DNA from: Tidjanibacter sp.
GTDB taxonomy: Bacteria; Bacteroidota; Bacteroidia; Bacteroidales; Rikenellaceae
DNA length: 8,675 nucleotides
Reading direction: 5' to 3'
NCBI GenBank assembly: GCA_017379955.1
Contig: JAFNVE010000122.1
Span: 1-8,675, forward strand
Numbering within the stretch: the first letter of the stretch is position 1; every line of letters starts with the position of its first letter. This document shows, piece after piece, positions 6,792 to 8,675 of this stretch. The notes beneath the pieces were generated by a model, which was given only the letters and a program-made list of their open reading frames with translations, made no database searches and was not told the DNA's origin. A program made the translations under genes and the position numbers.

Positions 6792-6812
6792 TTGATTTAA
6801 TATTTGAGTTAG

Positions 6813-8003
6813 TTAAAGTTTATCTAAACATTGACGGATGAGTGCGGCACTATCGCGAATCTCCTCCTCGGTGATTGTCAGCGGGGGCGAGATGCGGAAT
6901 GCGGTGTCGCAATAGAGGAACCAATCGCTAAGGATACCCACCTCCTTGAACATAGCCATCATCGCAAACATACGCTCCGAGGAGCCAAGTTCGACAGCCA
7001 AGAGCAGACCGCTGCGGCGAATCTCCACCACTGCATGGTGGTCGGCAAGCAGGGTTTCGTACAAGGCACCCTTCGCCTCAACCTGTTCAACGAGTTTGTT
7101 GTCAAGTATATAGCGCGCTGCTGCCAAACCTGCTGCACAGCATACGGGGTGGCCACCGAAAGTAGAGATATGGCCGAGCACAGGGTTGTGAGTGAGGGCC
7201 TGCATCACCTCGCGACGCGCAGCAAAAGCACCGAGAGGCATACCGCCACCCAACGCCTTGGCAAGGCAGATGATATCGGGGATTACGCCATACTTGGCGC
7301 AGGCAAACATAGCACCCGAACGGCCCATACCCGTCTGTATCTCATCGAAGATAAGCATAGCCCCCACCTCGTCGCAACGACGACGCAGAGCCTCCAAGTA
7401 GCCCTCGGCAGGAGGGATAACACCCGACTCACCCTGCACAGGCTCAACAAGCAGGCAGGCGGTGCGAGTGGTAATCAGTTGAATATCATCGAAATTGTTG
7501 TATCTGATCTGGCGAACATCGGGGAGTAGGGGTCGGAATGCGCTCTTGTGCTCCTCACCACCCATCATACTCATCGCTCCGTGCGTAGAGCCGTGATAAG
7601 CACCCTGCATCGATATCATCTCGGGGCGACCTGTCACACGCTTTGCCAATTTAAGTGCACCCTCAACAGCCTCGGCACCCGAATTTAGGAAGTAGATAGA
7701 GTCTATCTCGCCAGGCAACTGCTCCGCCAGCAGTCTGGCATACTCAACTTGCGGAGTCTCAACAAGTTCGCCATAGACCATAACGTGCATATAGTCGCGT
7801 GCCTGACGACACACCGCCTCAACCACTGCGGGGTTGCCGTGGCCCACATTGCTCACCGACACGCCCGAAATCAGGTCGTAGTAAGGTTTACCCTCGGGGG
7901 TGTAGAAAAAGACACCCTCAGCACGCTCCACCTCCACCAGCATAGGCTCGGGCGAGGTCTGTCCAACGTGTTGCAGAAACTGTTTGCGTAAAATTTCACT
8001 CAT
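6813..8003 (-). CDS. Class III (acetylornithine-type) PLP aminotransferase
   Basis: A 396-residue cytoplasmic fold-type I PLP enzyme of the class III (ArgD/GabT/OAT) family, which moves an omega- or alpha-amino group to 2-oxoglutarate. Visible motifs: NSGAEAVEGALKLA (107-120); YHG (136-138), where the aromatic residue stacks on PLP; EPVQGESGV (187-195); DEIQTGMGRSG (220-230), with D220 and Q223 contacting PLP; the Schiff-base lysine K249 in CLAKALGGGMPLGA; T281 (PLP phosphate) in STFGGHP; and R370 in FRISPP, a candidate substrate-carboxylate residue. The substrate cannot be fixed from sequence, and no arginine, GABA or lysine pathway genes are adjacent, so argD is not assigned. The start at 8003 overlaps the upstream stop as ATGA, implying translational coupling, with GGAG about 9 bases before it. 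An ATG 63 bases further upstream (8066) is less likely because it lies wholly within the methyltransferase gene. Confidence 0.93.
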   Translation of the reverse strand: MSEILRKQFLQHVGQTSPEPMLVEVERAEGVFFYTPEGKPYYDLISGVSVSNVGHGNPAVVEAVCRQARDYMHVMVYGELVETPQVEYARLLAEQLPGEIDSIYFLNSGAEAVEGALKLAKRVTGRPEMISMQGAYHGSTHGAMSMMGGEEHKSAFRPLLPDVRQIRYNNFDDIQLITTRTACLLVEPVQGESGVIPPAEGYLEALRRRCDEVGAMLIFDEIQTGMGRSGAMFACAKYGVIPDIICLAKALGGGMPLGAFAARREVMQALTHNPVLGHISTFGGHPVCCAAGLAAARYILDNKLVEQVEAKGALYETLLADHHAVVEIRRSGLLLAVELGSSERMFAMMAMFKEVGILSDWFLYCDTAFRISPPLTITEEEIRDSAALIRQCLDKL

Positions 8004-8675
8004 CGTTCTTCTCCATATTTTCGTGCCATAATCCCCTTTGCGTCCTTTACGCTGCGCATCACCCACTCGTAGAGGAGTTGTGCGCGCTCATTGTCCGAGA
8101 GTCGCCAATCGAGATTGCTACGACGCAGACGCTCAGAGAGTTGGTATATTACAATTGCTGCCGAAGCCGACACATTTAGGCTCTCCACGAAGCCACACAT
8201 AGGTATTCGCAGGAACTCATCGGCTGCCGCCTTTACCTCCTCGCTGATGCCCTCGTGCTCAGTGCCAAAGACAAGACAGAAGGGACCTGCCGCAATATCA
8301 AAATCCTCGGGAGTGGTGTCCTCCAAGTGGGGTGTAGTGGCGACAATGCGGTAGCCACGCTCTTTGAGTCGGAGGAGTGCGCTCTCGGTGGAGCGATACT
8401 TGTAGAGGTCAATCCACTTATCCGTACCACGCACAACGTGGGTGTTGGGAGTAAATCGGCAGATACTCTCCACCGCGTGGAGGTCCTGCACGCCAAACGC
8501 CTCACAGTGACGGATAAGTGCACTCGCATTTTGTGAGTGGTAGGTATTCTCGGCACAGATGGTCATATAACGAGTGCGCGCCGAAGCCACCTTCACCATA
8601 TTCTCCACACGCTCGGGGAGCATAAACTCCGAGATATAGTCGAATCGCTCCTCAAACCACTCTGTCGGTGCGTCA
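8000..8675 (-). CDS. trmH: SpoU/TrmH-family RNA 2'-O-methyltransferase, 5'-truncated by the window
   Basis: A SAM-dependent methyltransferase of the SPOUT (alpha/beta knot) superfamily, most like TrmH, which methylates the ribose of G18 in tRNA. The frame stays open to the window edge, adding 17 residues before the first internal ATG (8623); about 224 residues are visible against roughly 229 in E. coli TrmH, so only a few should be missing. Counting from the ATG at 8623, motif 1 is NASALIRHCEAFG (32-44), motif 2 is LVFGTEHEGIS (117-127), and the knot-forming motif 3 is IPMCGFVESLNVSASAAIVIY (140-160). R37 fits the catalytic arginine and N150 the conserved asparagine. The C-terminal tail with LSDNERAQLLYEWV (175-188) resembles TrmH rather than RlmB or TrmL. 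The stop overlaps the next gene's ATG. Substrate assignment (tRNA versus rRNA) is inferred. Confidence 0.88.
   Translation of the reverse strand, partial: DAPTEWFEERFDYISEFMLPERVENMVKVASARTRYMTICAENTYHSQNASALIRHCEAFGVQDLHAVESICRFTPNTHVVRGTDKWIDLYKYRSTESALLRLKERGYRIVATTPHLEDTTPEDFDIAAGPFCLVFGTEHEGISEEVKAAADEFLRIPMCGFVESLNVSASAAIVIYQLSERLRRSNLDWRLSDNERAQLLYEWVMRSVKDAKGIMARKYGEER

Noticed and set aside
5526..6800. A 424-codon plus-strand frame opposite the DUF418 gene
   Set aside because: Rich in His, Glu, Gln and Thr with no domain; it begins inside the palindrome and mirrors the membrane protein's codons.
8004..8066. A 21-residue N-terminal extension of the aminotransferase from the ATG at 8066
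   Set aside because: It overlaps the methyltransferase's conserved C-terminus and is Arg/Lys/Gly-rich, unlike the family N-terminus; the ATGA start at 8003 fits family length and coupling.
8621..8623. Start of the methyltransferase at the ATG at 8623
   Set aside because: The frame remains open upstream and encodes EWFEERFDYISEF, which fits the usual TrmH N-terminal helix; the true start is most likely beyond the window.

Overview
The window looks like chromosomal DNA from a gut-type Bacteroidales bacterium, most plausibly an Alistipes/Rikenellaceae relative. This is an inference from moderate GC with strong third-position bias, a TTTG-N19-TAnnTTTG promoter (the Bacteroides-type consensus), weak or absent Shine-Dalgarno sequences, and a lipoprotein carrying a BACON-like domain, a family tied to Bacteroidota. 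No species call is possible from sequence alone.

Layout. Bases 1-236 are a repeat-rich intergenic stretch: thirteen copies of a 9-base C-rich unit, a decayed tail, four TTTTGAA heptads and a good promoter. A rightward group follows: metG (methionyl-tRNA synthetase), ilvE (branched-chain aminotransferase, 45 bases later), a terminator-like hairpin, and a large lipoprotein with BACON-like, jelly-roll-like and DNA/RNA non-specific endonuclease domains. Bases 5207-5609 form a 403-base convergent gap packed with structure: two long perfect hairpins sharing the same apex, a second 9-base array in the opposite polarity, a second set of four heptads and a 62-base interrupted palindrome. A leftward operon fills the rest (transcription order): a 5'-truncated SpoU/TrmH-type RNA methyltransferase, a class III PLP aminotransferase (ATGA overlap), and a DUF418/YeiB-type membrane protein (21-base gap).

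Function. The genes are mostly housekeeping: tRNA charging, branched-chain amino acid transamination and tRNA modification. The exceptions are a predicted surface nuclease, probably for scavenging extracellular nucleic acid, and a membrane protein of unknown function. I see no defence system, mobile-element protein, CRISPR array, rRNA or tRNA. The most unusual content is the non-coding compound repeat found twice (window start and convergent gap). It combines a 9-base array with four heptads; the upstream copy appears to supply the -33 box of the metG promoter, and in the gap copy the 9-base units reverse polarity at a single point.
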